A stretch of DNA of 64,000 bases from an uncultured Prevotellaceae bacterium (GCA_947306175.1 CAMZFV010000007.1:35155-99154), one strand, 5' to 3'. Positions 1 to 9,148 are shown, counted from the first letter of the stretch. The notes: generated by a model not told the origin, from the letters alone. Made by a program: numbers and translations.

Positions 1-722
1 ATGTGAAAATCGGTCCTTTTGTGACCATCGACGCCAATGTAGAGATTGGTGACGGCACTATCATCGATAGTGGAGCCGTTATCCGTAGTGGTGCACGCAT
101 CGGTAAGAATTGCCACATCCATGCCAATGCTGTGGTGTGCGACATCCCACAAGACCTTAAATTCCAGGGAGAAGACACAGTTGCCATCATCGGCGACAAC
201 ACTGTTATCCGCGAGTTTGTCACCATTCACCGTGGCACAGCCTCTAAGGGTAAGACCGTGGTGGGTAACAACTGCCTCATCATGGCTTATTCCCACGTGG
301 CTCATGACTGCGTGGTCGGAAACAACGTCATCATGTCTAATGCCGTACAGCTTGCCGGTGAGGTTGTTGCCGACGATTTCGCCATCATCGGCGGCGGTGC
401 ACTGGTTCATCAGTTCACACACATCGGCAGCCACGTGATGATTCAAGGAGGCGCACTAGTGAACAAGGACGTACCGCCCTTCTGCATGGTGGCACGCTAC
501 CCCATCGTCTATGAGGGTGTGAACAAGATAGGTCTGCACCGCCGTGGCTACACCAGCGAGCAGATTGACGCCATCGCCGACGTTTACCGCACCATCTATG
601 ACTCGGGCATGAACATCACCCAATCCTTGCCCGAGGTGGAGAAACTTCCTGCCACCCCCGAACGCGACATGATTCTCGAATTTGTGCGTGGCAGCAAGCG
701 CGGCATCGTCCGCAAGCCATAG
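1..722 (+). CDS. lpxA: Acyl-ACP--UDP-N-acetylglucosamine O-acyltransferase LpxA, 5'-truncated by the window edge
   Basis: First step of lipid A synthesis: transfers a hydroxyacyl chain from ACP to UDP-GlcNAc in the cytoplasm. About 239 residues are visible, and roughly the first 24 of a normal 255-260 residue LpxA lie upstream of base 1. The GTG at base 3 is an internal valine codon, not a start. The sequence is a left-handed beta-helix of hexapeptide repeats (IGDGTI, IGKNCHI and so on). The segment SHVAHDC (visible residues 97-103) holds the histidine that corresponds to catalytic His125 of E. coli LpxA. The C-terminal helical part with HRRGY follows. In Bacteroidota lpxA usually follows an lpxD/lpxC-fabZ fusion, which would be off the window. 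The stop is 3 bp before a palindromic repeat that probably ends transcription. Confidence 0.97.
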   Translation, partial: VKIGPFVTIDANVEIGDGTIIDSGAVIRSGARIGKNCHIHANAVVCDIPQDLKFQGEDTVAIIGDNTVIREFVTIHRGTASKGKTVVGNNCLIMAYSHVAHDCVVGNNVIMSNAVQLAGEVVADDFAIIGGGALVHQFTHIGSHVMIQGGALVNKDVPPFCMVARYPIVYEGVNKIGLHRRGYTSEQIDAIADVYRTIYDSGMNITQSLPEVEKLPATPERDMILEFVRGSKRGIVRKP

Positions 723-725
723 TTT

Positions 726-820
726 TCAGACAACTGAGAATACTTGATAAAACAAACTTGGACAACTATTATTTAATTAATTGTTGTCCAAGTTGTTATT
801 TTGTTGTCAGTGTTGTTTGA
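726..820. repeat. Palindromic dispersed repeat, copy A (bidirectional terminator-like)
   Basis: A 95-bp imperfect palindrome between the convergent genes lpxA and the TPR gene. The outer arms are TCAGACAAC (726-734) and GTTGTTTGA (812-820). The inner perfect 12-bp stem is AACTTGGACAAC (755-766) and GTTGTCCAAGTT (783-794), with a 16-nt AT loop. A second copy with nearly the same sequence lies at 35674-35769, also between convergent genes. The right end is 4 bp from the stop codon of the leftward gene. A terminator role is inferred from position and stem. Confidence 0.8.
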
Positions 821-824
821 TGAA

Positions 825-2066
825 TTACTGGGCAGATTCGATGGCTTGGAGTTTATCGGCTTCGCCCAGCTTGTAATAGATGTCGCGCAGGGCGTTGACG
901 AGTTCCTTATTGCGAGGGTTGATAGCGTAGGATTTTTCCAGATAAGGTAAAGCCTCACGGTAAATCGGATTGACCAAGTCTGCCAACTTCTTGCCATAGA
1001 GGTGGCTGTTCTGGCGTGTCTCCATCGCCTTGTTGTAGAAGAAACGTCCCACATTGAACAAGCCACTGGCATTGCTGTCGTTCAGCTCGATACAGCGCTG
1101 GTAATAGGGGAAAGCCTCGTAGATGTCATCATAGTTCTCCACGACGAGTCCCTTGAGGTTGTATAACTCGTCGTCATTAGGACTGGCAGCCAGCGCCTCG
1201 TCAATCAGGTCATTGGCTCCCGAGAAATCCTCACGGGCGAGGAAATTGTTGATCAGAATGCGGATGTATTGCGGGTCACTGGTACCGAACTTAACGAATG
1301 CGTCCCAAGCCAGTTTCACCACCTCTTTTTCATTGCCCAAGTCGCTCAGGCAAACGAGTGCATAGTCATAGGCCTCCTTACGGTTGTAACCCGAATGACG
1401 AGCGATGCTGAAAAGACGAACGGCATCGATGGTGTCGGCCTTCTGCCAAGCGGCAATACCCTGATAATAACGCACCTCGGCAACAATACTGTCGGGCTTC
1501 ACCCAACGTGGGTCGTCGCTACGGGCTGCCATCTGGCAGTAATAGTCCCAAGCCTTGTAAGCGCCGTCCCAGTCCTTGATATTATAAAGTTCGCTTCCAG
1601 CGATGCGGTAATTGTCGTGGTGCTCCACAAGACGATTGACAACCTCTTTGCTATACTTAGTCTTCACACTGGGACGCTTAGTTTTCTTATCGATGACGGG
1701 TTGGCCCTTCTTGTCCAGCACATGGATGGTATCGAGCTTGAGCGCAATCAAGCTGTAGTCGTAGGCATCAATTAGAGTGTGACCCATGGCCTTGATATCA
1801 ATCTTCTTGCCCACTCGGCGGTTATCCATGTACTTATCGTACAGCTCCAACTTGATGCGGTTAGCCAGTGCCCAGGTCTCGGCACGATTACGGGTCTCGT
1901 CATCGGTGAGCGCGGGTTGCAGCTTGCTGAAGGCCTTGTTGTAACTGTCCACTGTCATGGTCAGCCCACTGATGGCTTTCTTGGCTTCGTTGACCCGCAA
2001 TTGCTGACCTGAAGCCCCAAGAGCCAGTAGCATCACAATGGCTAATATAGTGGTTATCTTTTTCAC
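825..2066 (-). CDS. Secreted TPR-repeat protein (paralogue 1)
   Basis: A 413-residue exported protein of unknown function. The N-terminus MKKITTILAIVMLLALGASGQ is a signal peptide, and the rest is helical with TPR-like units, clearest in the C-terminal half (DDELYNLKGLVVENYDDIYEAF and the following units). It is a paralogue of the gene just upstream (2206-3342). Both share a KTKYSKE segment, a DW..A helix and a QG motif before the TPRs. The start is set at GTG 2066. A longer reading from TTG 2096 is not possible because that codon lies inside the -7 promoter box (2094-2101). Probably periplasmic; the partner and role cannot be read from the sequence. Confidence 0.85.
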   Translation of the reverse strand: MKKITTILAIVMLLALGASGQQLRVNEAKKAISGLTMTVDSYNKAFSKLQPALTDDETRNRAETWALANRIKLELYDKYMDNRRVGKKIDIKAMGHTLIDAYDYSLIALKLDTIHVLDKKGQPVIDKKTKRPSVKTKYSKEVVNRLVEHHDNYRIAGSELYNIKDWDGAYKAWDYYCQMAARSDDPRWVKPDSIVAEVRYYQGIAAWQKADTIDAVRLFSIARHSGYNRKEAYDYALVCLSDLGNEKEVVKLAWDAFVKFGTSDPQYIRILINNFLAREDFSGANDLIDEALAASPNDDELYNLKGLVVENYDDIYEAFPYYQRCIELNDSNASGLFNVGRFFYNKAMETRQNSHLYGKKLADLVNPIYREALPYLEKSYAINPRNKELVNALRDIYYKLGEADKLQAIESAQ

Positions 2067-2093
2067 AATTGTATTCCTTGAAAAATCACGCCG

Positions 2094-2125
2094 CAAAATT
2101 AGTGATTATTCCGCTTGTGTGCAAA
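2094..2125 (-). promoter_or_regulatory. Bacteroidota-type promoter of TPR gene 1
   Basis: On the minus strand there is a -33 box TTTG (2125-2122), a 20-nt spacer, and a -7 box TAATTTTG (2101-2094). Both match the TTTG / TAnnTTTG consensus. It fixes the downstream start at 2066 and shows that the second TPR gene can be transcribed separately from gyrA. Confidence 0.75.
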
Positions 2126-2151
2126 TGGAGACGGATTTATCAGAAAGTGAA

Positions 2152-2182
2152 GAGCGGCAAGGCCTAAAAGGTCTCACCGCTC
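2152..2182 (-). terminator. Possible hairpin terminator after TPR gene 2
   Basis: The arms GAGCGG (2152-2157) and CCGCTC (2177-2182) enclose a second paired segment AGGCCT/AGGTCT. It lies 24 bp past the stop of the 2206-3342 gene. No clear U tract follows, so this is a weak call. Confidence 0.4.
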
Positions 2183-2205
2183 AATTTACCATTAATATTA
2201 AACAA

Positions 2206-3342
2206 TTACTTAACGCCCATCACCTCAAACTTGTAGAGAATATCATCAAGGACATTCTTGGCCTTGTTGTCATCGGGATTGAGGTCAGCAGCCTTCTGCA
2301 AGAAAGGAATAGCCCTGTCATAGATGGGTTTGAGCTTGGGAACGAGGTCCTTGTTGGTGGCAGTGGGATTATCATCGATAATCTTCTGAGCCTGCAGATA
2401 GAGGCAACGGCCAACATCAAAGAAAGCGTTAGCATAATTGGGATCAACCTCGGTAGCCTTGATGTAGAAAGGCAGAGCAGCGTCAATACCATCTACCAGC
2501 TCGGTGGTGAAGCCCTTGATGTCATGCAGGGTACCGTTCATGGGATCAGCCTTGAGCGCGTTGTCGATGAAATCGTTAGCCTTGTCGTATTCCTGCTTGT
2601 CGAGCATACCCTGAACCATGTTGGCCAGCGACGAAGTCTGGAAGTCAACGATGTTGTTGTCGGTGTAACCCAGCTTGCGGGCCTTAGTAAAGCTATCATA
2701 AGCATCAGCAAACTTCTGAATCTGATACTGCGAGTAGCCCTGGAAGAAACGCACCTGGCTAATCGTGCTGTCGGCAGCTGCCACACCATTCTTGATGGCG
2801 AAGTCTGACGATGCAAGGTCAGCATAAGTGCCAAAGGCATCAGCTGCATTCTCCCAATCGCTGTTCTGCAGATAAACATTACCGGCATTGGCAATGTCAC
2901 CCATGTGGGCAGTGAGGACACCGATCATTTCCTTGCTGTATTTGGTCTTCACCTTCTTGGTGCCGTCGCTATTCAGTTTGGGCATACCGGTTTTCTTGTC
3001 CATCTCAACAATGGTGTCCAAGGGGAGAGCCTGGAAGAAGTATGAGTAACCTGCACTCAACAAATCGTTCATCAAGTTGTCATCAACAGGCTGACCGAGC
3101 GATTTAGCTCCAAACATGGTGTCATAAAGACTGAAAGCAGCCTTACCAGCAGTGTACCAAGTGAGCACGTCTTTTGCACTCTCAGGGTTGGTGAAGGCGG
3201 GTTCAATCTTCTCCATCACCTCCATCAGTGCCTGAGGATTGCCAGATCCGGCCTTCTTGGAGAGGTCTTTCACGAGGCTCATCTGAGCCGATGCGCCGAA
3301 CGCCATGATGGCAGCTGCGGCGAAAAGAATCATCTTTTTCAT
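2206..3342 (-). CDS. Secreted TPR-repeat protein (paralogue 2)
   Basis: A 378-residue exported protein of unknown function, starting at ATG 3342 (MKKMILFAAAAIMAFGASAQ, a clear signal peptide ending in ASA-Q). TTG 3354 upstream is in frame but is a less likely start. The N-terminal third is helical, followed by TPR-like pairs such as EYDKANDFIDNALKADP and AALPFYIKATEVDPNYANAF. It is a paralogue of the next gene downstream, with a shared KVKTKYSKEM segment and QG.SQYQ helix. It lies 31 bp after gyrA with no promoter box visible in the gap, so it is probably cotranscribed with gyrA. It may form part of an envelope complex; nothing catalytic is visible. Confidence 0.85.
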   Translation of the reverse strand: MKKMILFAAAAIMAFGASAQMSLVKDLSKKAGSGNPQALMEVMEKIEPAFTNPESAKDVLTWYTAGKAAFSLYDTMFGAKSLGQPVDDNLMNDLLSAGYSYFFQALPLDTIVEMDKKTGMPKLNSDGTKKVKTKYSKEMIGVLTAHMGDIANAGNVYLQNSDWENAADAFGTYADLASSDFAIKNGVAAADSTISQVRFFQGYSQYQIQKFADAYDSFTKARKLGYTDNNIVDFQTSSLANMVQGMLDKQEYDKANDFIDNALKADPMNGTLHDIKGFTTELVDGIDAALPFYIKATEVDPNYANAFFDVGRCLYLQAQKIIDDNPTATNKDLVPKLKPIYDRAIPFLQKAADLNPDDNKAKNVLDDILYKFEVMGVK

Positions 3343-3373
3343 TTTTGTTAACAATTAAGTTGGTTTATAATGT

Positions 3374-5944
3374 TTATTCGTTGTCGTTTTGTTGGTTCTC
3401 TGTATTCTCGGAGTTCTCTGAGATCTCGGAGTTCTCTGAGTTCTCTGGTTGCTCTGTGAGATTATCTGCAAAGGCGTCGCGTACGCTTTCCTCGTCAGTC
3501 GTCTCGGGCTCGGTATCCACCTTGCAAACGCTTGCTATCTCGTCGTTTTTCTTCTCTAGGTTGATGAGCCTTACACCCTGAGTGGCGCGTCCCATGACGC
3601 GGAGCGAGCTAACCCGTAGCCTGATGGCGATGCCGCTCTTGTTGATGATGACAAGGTCGTTTTCGTCATTCACATTCTTGATTGCAATTAGCTTGCCAGT
3701 CTTGGGAGTAATGTTAATGGTTTTAACACCTTTACCGCCACGGTTGGTCACGCGATAGTCCTCAAGGGCACTGCGTTTACCCATACCCTGCTCCGAAACG
3801 ACGAGCACGTTGTCACGGGTGCCGGCACGCATACAGATCATGCCGATCACTTCGTCACCCTCACTCAGGGTCATGCCCTTAACGCCAGTAGCGGTACGAC
3901 CCATAGCACGAACCTTGGTCTCGGCAAAGCGGATAGCATAACCCTTGCTGTTAGCCATAATCACCTCGCTGTTACCCTCGGTAAGGATAGCACCTACGAG
4001 CTGATCGTCCTCAGCGATATTGAGGGCACGCACACCATTGGCACGTGGACGGGAGTAAGCACTCAGACTCGTGCGCTTCACAATACCCTTCTTGGTGCCA
4101 AATACAATATAATGTGACTGGTTGTACTCGGGATCGGTCAAGGCCGTTGCGCGGACAAAGGCCATGATGCGGTTCTCACTATCCAGATTCAGCAGATTCT
4201 GGATGGCGCGACCCTTGCTGTTCTTGGTGCCTTCGGGAATCTCGAACACACGCAGCCAGAAGCAGCGGCCCGTAGCCGTGAAGAACAGCATGTAATTGTG
4301 GTTGGTGGCTTCATAGACATACTCGATGAAGTCCTCATCGCGGGTGTCACTGCCCTTGGCGCCCACACCGCCGCGTGCCTGAGCACGGTATTCCTTGAGC
4401 GGGGTGCGCTTGATATAACCGAAGTGGGAGATGGTGATGATCATGGGATCGTCGCTGTAGAAGTCCTCTGCGTTCATCTCCTCGCTGGAATAAACAATCT
4501 GGGTACGGCGCTCGTCGCCGAATTTCTCCTTGACTTCGAGCAATTCCTCCTCAATCACCTTGCGGCACTCGGCGGGATCATCGAGGATAGCCTGCAGGTG
4601 CTCGATGGTCTTGCGCACCTCGGCCAACTCGTTGTGGAGCTTCTCCTGCTCCAATCCGGTGAGCTGGCGCAGACGCATTTCAACGATGGCGCGGGCCTGA
4701 ATCTCGGTAAGGCTGAAACGCTCGCGCAAGCGCTGGATAGCGTGGTCGGTCGAGTCACTGCTCTTGATGATGGCGATCACCTCATCGATATTGTCGCTGG
4801 CAATAATCAGTCCTTCCAGGATGTGGGCACGCTCCTGCGCTTTCTTCAGGTCATAGCGGGTGCGGCGGATGACCACCTCGTGGCGGTGCTCCAGGAAGTA
4901 GTGGAGCAGCTGCTTGAGGTTAAGCAGCATGGGACGGCCATTGACCAGACATACGTTGTTCACGCTGAAGGAAGACTGCAACTCGGTCATCTTGTACAGC
5001 TTGTTGAGCAGCACGTTGGGGTTGAAGTCCTTCTTCACGTCGATGACGATGCGCATACCGTGGCGGTCGCTCTCGTCGTTGATGTCGGCAATGCCTTCAA
5101 TTCTCTTCTCCTCGACCAGGCGGGCGATGTTCTCAATGAGGTCTTTCTTGTTGACATTGTAAGGAATCTCATTGACCACGATGCGCTCATGGTTGTGCTC
5201 GGTCTCAATCTCGGCCTTGGCGCGCACGACGATGCGTCCGCGACCTGTCTCAAAGGCGTCTTTCACACCCTGGTAGCCGTAGATAATACCACCCGTGGGG
5301 AAGTCGGGCGCCTTGATGTAGTTCATCAGGTCGCTCACCTCCATCTCGGGGTCTTCGAGCAAAGCCAGGCAGGCATCGATACACTCGCCCAGGTTGTGGG
5401 GAGCCATATTGGTCGCCATACCGACGGCAATACCCGTGGCACCGTTTACCAACAGGTTAGGAATGCGAGTGGGCAGCACCGAGGGCTCTTCAAGCGTGTT
5501 ATCGAAGTTGGGCACGAAATCAACGGTGTCCTTGTCCATGTCCTCCATCATGCTCTCGCCCATCTTGTCGAGACGCACCTCGGTGTAACGCATGGCAGCG
5601 GGGCTGTCACCATCCACCGAACCGAAGTTACCCTGTCCGTCAACCAGCGGGTAGCGCATCGCCCATTCCTGAGCCAGACGGACCATGGCGAAGTAAACCG
5701 AAGAATCACCGTGGGGGTGGTACTTACCAAGCACATCACCCACGATACGTGCCGATTTCTTGTAGGGGGCATTGGAATAGTTGCGCAACTTGTCCATGCC
5801 GTAGAGTACCCTGCGGTGCACCGGCTTGAAGCCGTCGCGCACATCGGGTAGCGCACGCGAAACGATGACCGACATCGAATAATCGATGTAACTGGTCTTC
5901 ATTTCGTTCTCAATGTTGATCTCTAGAATTCGATCGTTGTCCAT
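3374..5944 (-). CDS. gyrA: DNA gyrase subunit A
   Basis: The breakage-reunion subunit of gyrase, 856 residues. The N-terminal winged-helix domain carries [10 protein letters not shown] (76-85) and the catalytic tyrosine in AAMRYTE (Tyr120). The C-terminal beta-pinwheel begins after about residue 500. Ser81 aligns with E. coli Ser83, the main quinolone site, and is unmutated; the residue aligned with E. coli Asp87 is Phe85. The GyrA-box position reads QARGGVG rather than the canonical QRRGGKG, so the box is degenerate. The protein ends in an acidic low-complexity tail of repeated Asn-Ser-Glu built on a 9-bp DNA repeat (about 3385-3450). It is preceded by its own promoter and followed closely by TPR gene 2. 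Confidence 0.98.
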   Translation of the reverse strand: MDNDRILEINIENEMKTSYIDYSMSVIVSRALPDVRDGFKPVHRRVLYGMDKLRNYSNAPYKKSARIVGDVLGKYHPHGDSSVYFAMVRLAQEWAMRYPLVDGQGNFGSVDGDSPAAMRYTEVRLDKMGESMMEDMDKDTVDFVPNFDNTLEEPSVLPTRIPNLLVNGATGIAVGMATNMAPHNLGECIDACLALLEDPEMEVSDLMNYIKAPDFPTGGIIYGYQGVKDAFETGRGRIVVRAKAEIETEHNHERIVVNEIPYNVNKKDLIENIARLVEEKRIEGIADINDESDRHGMRIVIDVKKDFNPNVLLNKLYKMTELQSSFSVNNVCLVNGRPMLLNLKQLLHYFLEHRHEVVIRRTRYDLKKAQERAHILEGLIIASDNIDEVIAIIKSSDSTDHAIQRLRERFSLTEIQARAIVEMRLRQLTGLEQEKLHNELAEVRKTIEHLQAILDDPAECRKVIEEELLEVKEKFGDERRTQIVYSSEEMNAEDFYSDDPMIITISHFGYIKRTPLKEYRAQARGGVGAKGSDTRDEDFIEYVYEATNHNYMLFFTATGRCFWLRVFEIPEGTKNSKGRAIQNLLNLDSENRIMAFVRATALTDPEYNQSHYIVFGTKKGIVKRTSLSAYSRPRANGVRALNIAEDDQLVGAILTEGNSEVIMANSKGYAIRFAETKVRAMGRTATGVKGMTLSEGDEVIGMICMRAGTRDNVLVVSEQGMGKRSALEDYRVTNRGGKGVKTINITPKTGKLIAIKNVNDENDLVIINKSGIAIRLRVSSLRVMGRATQGVRLINLEKKNDEIASVCKVDTEPETTDEESVRDAFADNLTEQPENSENSEISENSENTENQQNDNE
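3395..3450 (-). repeat. 9-bp tandem repeat encoding the GyrA tail
   Basis: On the plus strand, units like GTTCTCTGA, GATCTCGGA and GTTCTCTGG recur with period 9. Read on the minus strand they encode repeated Ser-Glu-Asn triplets at the extreme C-terminus of GyrA. The repeat is in frame, so copy-number change would lengthen or shorten the tail without a frameshift. Confidence 0.7.
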
Positions 5945-6040
5945 TTGTATGTTTACGTTTTAAATCTGTTCCGGGCACCGCACCGCAGGCAAAATTCCGC
6001 CCCAGGCTAGCACGCATGCCACGACATTAGGTTTAACCTA

Positions 6041-6071
6041 CAAATTTACGCACTTTTTTTCAATCAACAAT
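6041..6071 (-). promoter_or_regulatory. Candidate gyrA promoter
   Basis: The -7 box TAAATTTG (minus strand, 6048-6041) fits TAnnTTTG. A -33-like ATTG (6071-6068) lies 19 nt upstream. This gives a 5' leader of about 90 nt before ATG 5944. The rest of the 294-bp dnaA-gyrA gap is AT-rich and holds only the dnaA terminator. Confidence 0.55.
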
Positions 6072-6189
6072 TCGATTTGCGCCACTTTTTGACTTAATAT
6101 GGGGCAAAATGTTTAAAACTCATTCAAAATATTCTAAAATTACCATTTTTCCTCGTTTTTCATATTTCCTGCACTCTTATAAAACAAAA

Positions 6190-6211
6190 AATCGCCCGTT
6201 TAGGGGCGATT
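6190..6211 (-). terminator. Terminator after dnaA
   Basis: The stem AATCGCCC (6190-6197) / GGGCGATT (6204-6211) has a short loop. On the minus strand it is followed by a T-rich run (complement of the A run at 6181-6190). It is placed 27 bp after the dnaA stop. Confidence 0.75.
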
Positions 6212-6238
6212 CTTTTTATCTCAAACGAGAGTGTTTCC

Positions 6239-7642
6239 TCATTGGGTCAGGCTGGCAGTAATAGCCTGTACTTCCCGTGAGAAATCCTTCTCGATTGACA
6301 TGCGCTGCTCGATCTGGATGCAGGCATGGAGCACCGTGGCATGAGTGCGGTCGAGCTTGGCGCCGATGCTGGTCGATGACATCTGGGCCTCTTTCTTGGC
6401 CAGATACATTACCAACTGTCGGGCATCGCTGATCTCGCGCTTGCGGCTCTTGCCATAGAGTACGTCGGTGGGCAGGTTGTAGTAGTCGGCCACTGTCTCG
6501 GCGATGGACTCAAAGGTCACCTGCTTGTCGGCTACCTTGACAGTGTTGCCGATGATGCTACGGGCCAGATCGACAGTAATCTCCTGCCCCAACATTGTGG
6601 CATGGGCCAACAGAGCCACCATCACACCTTCGAGCTCACGCACGCTGTCTGCGACATGGGTAGCGATGAAGTCCAGTACCTCATCACTGATATTCAAGCC
6701 GTCCTGAGCGGCCCGCATGGCGAGGAACTTGCGCCTGAGCACAAAGTCGGGTTTCTCGAGTTCCACTGTCATTCCCCACTTGAAACGGGAAATCAGCCTG
6801 GGCACCATGCCGTCCAGATCGCTGGGGCGGCAATCGCTCGACATCACCAGTTGGCGCTGGTGCTGATGGAGATGGTTGAAGATGTGGAAGAAGGTATTTT
6901 GAGTGCCCTGCTTGCCTGCAAACTCCTGAATGTCGTCCAGCAGGAGCACGTCGATGCTCTCATAGAAATTGATGAAGTCGTTGACTTTCTTCTGTACCAC
7001 GGCAGTCGTATACTGGCTCTCAAATACGCGGGCGGTGACATACAACACCCTCATTCTGGGGAACTGCTCCTTGAGTTTGATACCGATGGCCTGCAACAAG
7101 TGGGTCTTGCCTACGCCCGTCGAGCCAAAGACAAATAAGGGGTTATAAGTCTTCACTTCGGGGTGCTCGGCAATAGCCTGACCAATGCTCAAGGCCAGTT
7201 TGTTGCTCATGCTGCTGCAGTAGTTCTCAAAGGTGTATCGCGGATTGAGCTGCGGGTCGATATCCTCCAACGCGTCCTCATGATCAAAGGGGTTGGCGAC
7301 GCGCGGCTTGCGGATCTTGAGTTCCTGTTTGAGTTTAACGCTTGAATTGTCCTTTGTCTGCTCGACGGCGCTGGCATCGTCATTAGCCACTACATTATAT
7401 TTATAAGAGAGCTTGACATTCTCGCCAAAGACCTTTTTCAAGGCTGCCGAGAGGATGCTGAGGTAGCGTTCCTCGATCTTTTCAACAAAGAACTGCGAAG
7501 GCGCCCAAAGCGTCACGTGGTTGTTTTTCTGGTCATAGTCAACGGCAACAATGGGAGCGAACCAAGCATTATACTGCTCGGCCGGGAGGTTAGCCTTGAT
7601 GGCGGCAAGGCAACGGTTCCACTGTTGTGCAACGTCAAACAT
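6239..7642 (-). CDS. dnaA: Chromosomal replication initiator protein DnaA
   Basis: Initiator ATPase that binds DnaA boxes and opens oriC; 467 residues. Domain I lies at the N-terminus (WNRCL..I...LPAEQYNAWFAP), then a variable linker to about residue 130. The AAA+ domain has Walker A GSTGVGKT (173-180) and Walker B LLLDDIQ. The C-terminal domain IV helix-turn-helix contains DRTHATVLHAC, the family's DnaA-box-binding signature. Start ATG 7642 follows an AT-rich 423-bp intergenic region that may hold regulatory DnaA boxes. gyrA lies downstream on the same strand but with its own promoter. Confidence 0.98.
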   Translation of the reverse strand: MFDVAQQWNRCLAAIKANLPAEQYNAWFAPIVAVDYDQKNNHVTLWAPSQFFVEKIEERYLSILSAALKKVFGENVKLSYKYNVVANDDASAVEQTKDNSSVKLKQELKIRKPRVANPFDHEDALEDIDPQLNPRYTFENYCSSMSNKLALSIGQAIAEHPEVKTYNPLFVFGSTGVGKTHLLQAIGIKLKEQFPRMRVLYVTARVFESQYTTAVVQKKVNDFINFYESIDVLLLDDIQEFAGKQGTQNTFFHIFNHLHQHQRQLVMSSDCRPSDLDGMVPRLISRFKWGMTVELEKPDFVLRRKFLAMRAAQDGLNISDEVLDFIATHVADSVRELEGVMVALLAHATMLGQEITVDLARSIIGNTVKVADKQVTFESIAETVADYYNLPTDVLYGKSRKREISDARQLVMYLAKKEAQMSSTSIGAKLDRTHATVLHACIQIEQRMSIEKDFSREVQAITASLTQ

Positions 7643-8065
7643 TCTGTAATATTTTTCTTAGTAATGGTTGGTTTAAAATCGTGCTTCTAGCAGTACAAAT
7701 TTCGGTCAATATTTTCTTATAAAAAAGTGCTCAAAAAATTTGGAAAAATCATTTTAAGTGTAACGACATTGAAAAACAAAGGGTTACGACTCCTTTTTAT
7801 TTTCTTTACAATTTACGTCATTTGTTTTTTATTACTCCACTAGTTATCAGCATATTATCTATTATCGGCATTTTGACTGTTCCATTTTTCAAACTCGCAA
7901 ATGGCTGTTATTACTAGGGTTTGATTTTGCAAATCCCAAAAACAGTAATTTTCAAAAAAATCTCTATTTGGACTCATTCCAAATAGAGATTTTAGCATGT
8001 TTCATTGAGGGATTTTTCTGCCCCGAATTTGATGTTTCTTTGTTATTTCTAACCCAGTCAGCACC
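7643..8065. other. AT-rich intergenic region upstream of dnaA; candidate DnaA-box or origin region
   Basis: 423 bp without a gene. It is strongly AT-rich, with A and T runs. Three TTATC-starting 9-mers sit close together on the plus strand: TTATCAGCA (7844), TTATCTATT (7855) and TTATCGGCA (7862). The first and third differ at two positions from TTATCCACA. They could serve dnaA autoregulation or be part of oriC, but no run of consensus boxes is present, so the origin call is only a possibility. The mlaD terminator occupies 7957-7993. Confidence 0.35.
7957..7993 (-). terminator. Terminator after the MCE/MlaD gene
   Basis: A perfect 16-bp stem AAAATCTCTATTTGGA (7957-7972) / TCCAAATAGAGATTTT (7978-7993) with loop CTCAT. 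The minus strand continues into a T run (complement of A7954-7960). It sits 73 bp past the mlaD stop. Confidence 0.85.
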
Positions 8066-8968
8066 TTAGAATACTTTTACATTAATGTAACGTTTGGGAT
8101 GGGCCTTGATGTCGGTCAACAACGAGTCAAGGCTGGCGATGGCATGATTGGCGTTGTCATAGAGTTCGCGGTCGTTCATGACCTTGCCAAGCGTTGAATT
8201 CTTGTCATTGAGCTGCTCGCTCAACTTCTCCAGATTGGCCAGCGTGGCATTGAGCTTGCCCATTGTCTCGTCCAGCGGCAGTTCCTTCAGCGAGGTGGAC
8301 AGGTCAGTCAGGTTACCCGTCGCACCAGTCAGATTGTTGGTGATGCCATTCACATTGTTCATCACTCCAGGCACACTGCGGTTAAGATTGTTCATCAGCA
8401 CCGTTAGTTGCTGAGCGCTAATCTGCAACTGACGCGTAATTGCATCAAGCCTGGTCAGCGATGCGGCAAGTGCAGGATCGGCTGTCAACCCGTTCACGTT
8501 GTTGAGAATGGAATCCACCACAGGCAACATACCATTGACCACAGGCATCACATTATCGGTCACGTTATCCATCAGTCCTGGCACTTTGGTCGTGGGGATG
8601 AAACTACCCGTCTTCATCGCGGGACCTTCACCCAGATTGAGCACCAACGATGTGCCACCCAGCAAACCAGACACCAAATTCACCGTCGTACCCTCGGGGA
8701 TGGTCATATCCTTCTCCATCGCCATCATCACAGTGATTTTATGCTTGCTGTAGTCATAGGTAATTTCCCTCACCTGCCCTACTTGGAAGCCGCTCACTGT
8801 CACCGGTGCTGCCTCCAGCAGACCATCGGTATTCTCCACCTCGGTATAGAAGTGATTAGCGGGGGTCAGCAAGTTAATGCCTTTCAAGTAATTAACGCCC
8901 CAGTACAGGAGCACGAGGCCCAAGAGCACTGTCAGCGCAATCTTCACGTTTTTATTCAAAAATTTCAT
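8066..8968 (-). CDS. MCE-domain (MlaD-family) lipid transport protein
   Basis: 300 residues: a short cytoplasmic N-terminus, one membrane helix (about 9-27, IALTVLLGLVLLYWGVNYL), then an MCE domain (about 38-115, with the GLLEAAPV..SGFQVGQV strand pair), and a long helical tail with heptad-like Asn/Leu patterns. MCE proteins carry phospholipids between inner and outer membranes, usually with an MlaE permease and an MlaF ATPase; neither is in this window. It is transcribed alone, divergent from aroE, from a box at 9001-9008, and ends at a strong hairpin. Family assignment is firm; the lipid cargo is unknown. Confidence 0.9.
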   Translation of the reverse strand: MKFLNKNVKIALTVLLGLVLLYWGVNYLKGINLLTPANHFYTEVENTDGLLEAAPVTVSGFQVGQVREITYDYSKHKITVMMAMEKDMTIPEGTTVNLVSGLLGGTSLVLNLGEGPAMKTGSFIPTTKVPGLMDNVTDNVMPVVNGMLPVVDSILNNVNGLTADPALAASLTRLDAITRQLQISAQQLTVLMNNLNRSVPGVMNNVNGITNNLTGATGNLTDLSTSLKELPLDETMGKLNATLANLEKLSEQLNDKNSTLGKVMNDRELYDNANHAIASLDSLLTDIKAHPKRYINVKVF

Positions 8969-9000
8969 ATCTTTGATCCGTTATTCTCTCATTTAAACGG

Positions 9001-9008
9001 CAAAGGTA
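9001..9008 (-). promoter_or_regulatory. -7 box of the MCE/MlaD gene
   Basis: Minus-strand TACCTTTG, 33 bp upstream of the ATG at 8968. No good TTTG is seen at the expected -33 distance. Confidence 0.55.
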
Positions 9009-9127
9009 TAAAAAAAATTACCCACAATGCTCCATTTTACAACTTTTGTAACTACATTTGCAAAAATTTATACTTTAGGCATTAGTAATGTATAGGCTCA
9101 GAATCATACTATAGACTGAGAAATAAT

Positions 9128-9148
9128 GCAAGATTTTGTGTCTCTACA
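9128..9148. repeat. Degenerate copy of the GAGACGCAA palindromic element
   Basis: GCAAGATTTTGTGTCTCTACA matches, with one change, one arm plus loop of the palindromes at 29049-29070 and 56979-57000. The left GAGAC is missing. It lies in the aroE leader. Confidence 0.5.

Noticed and set aside
4298..5851. A 517-codon open frame opposite gyrA
   Set aside because: Same antisense effect; no family resemblance, gyrA is intact.
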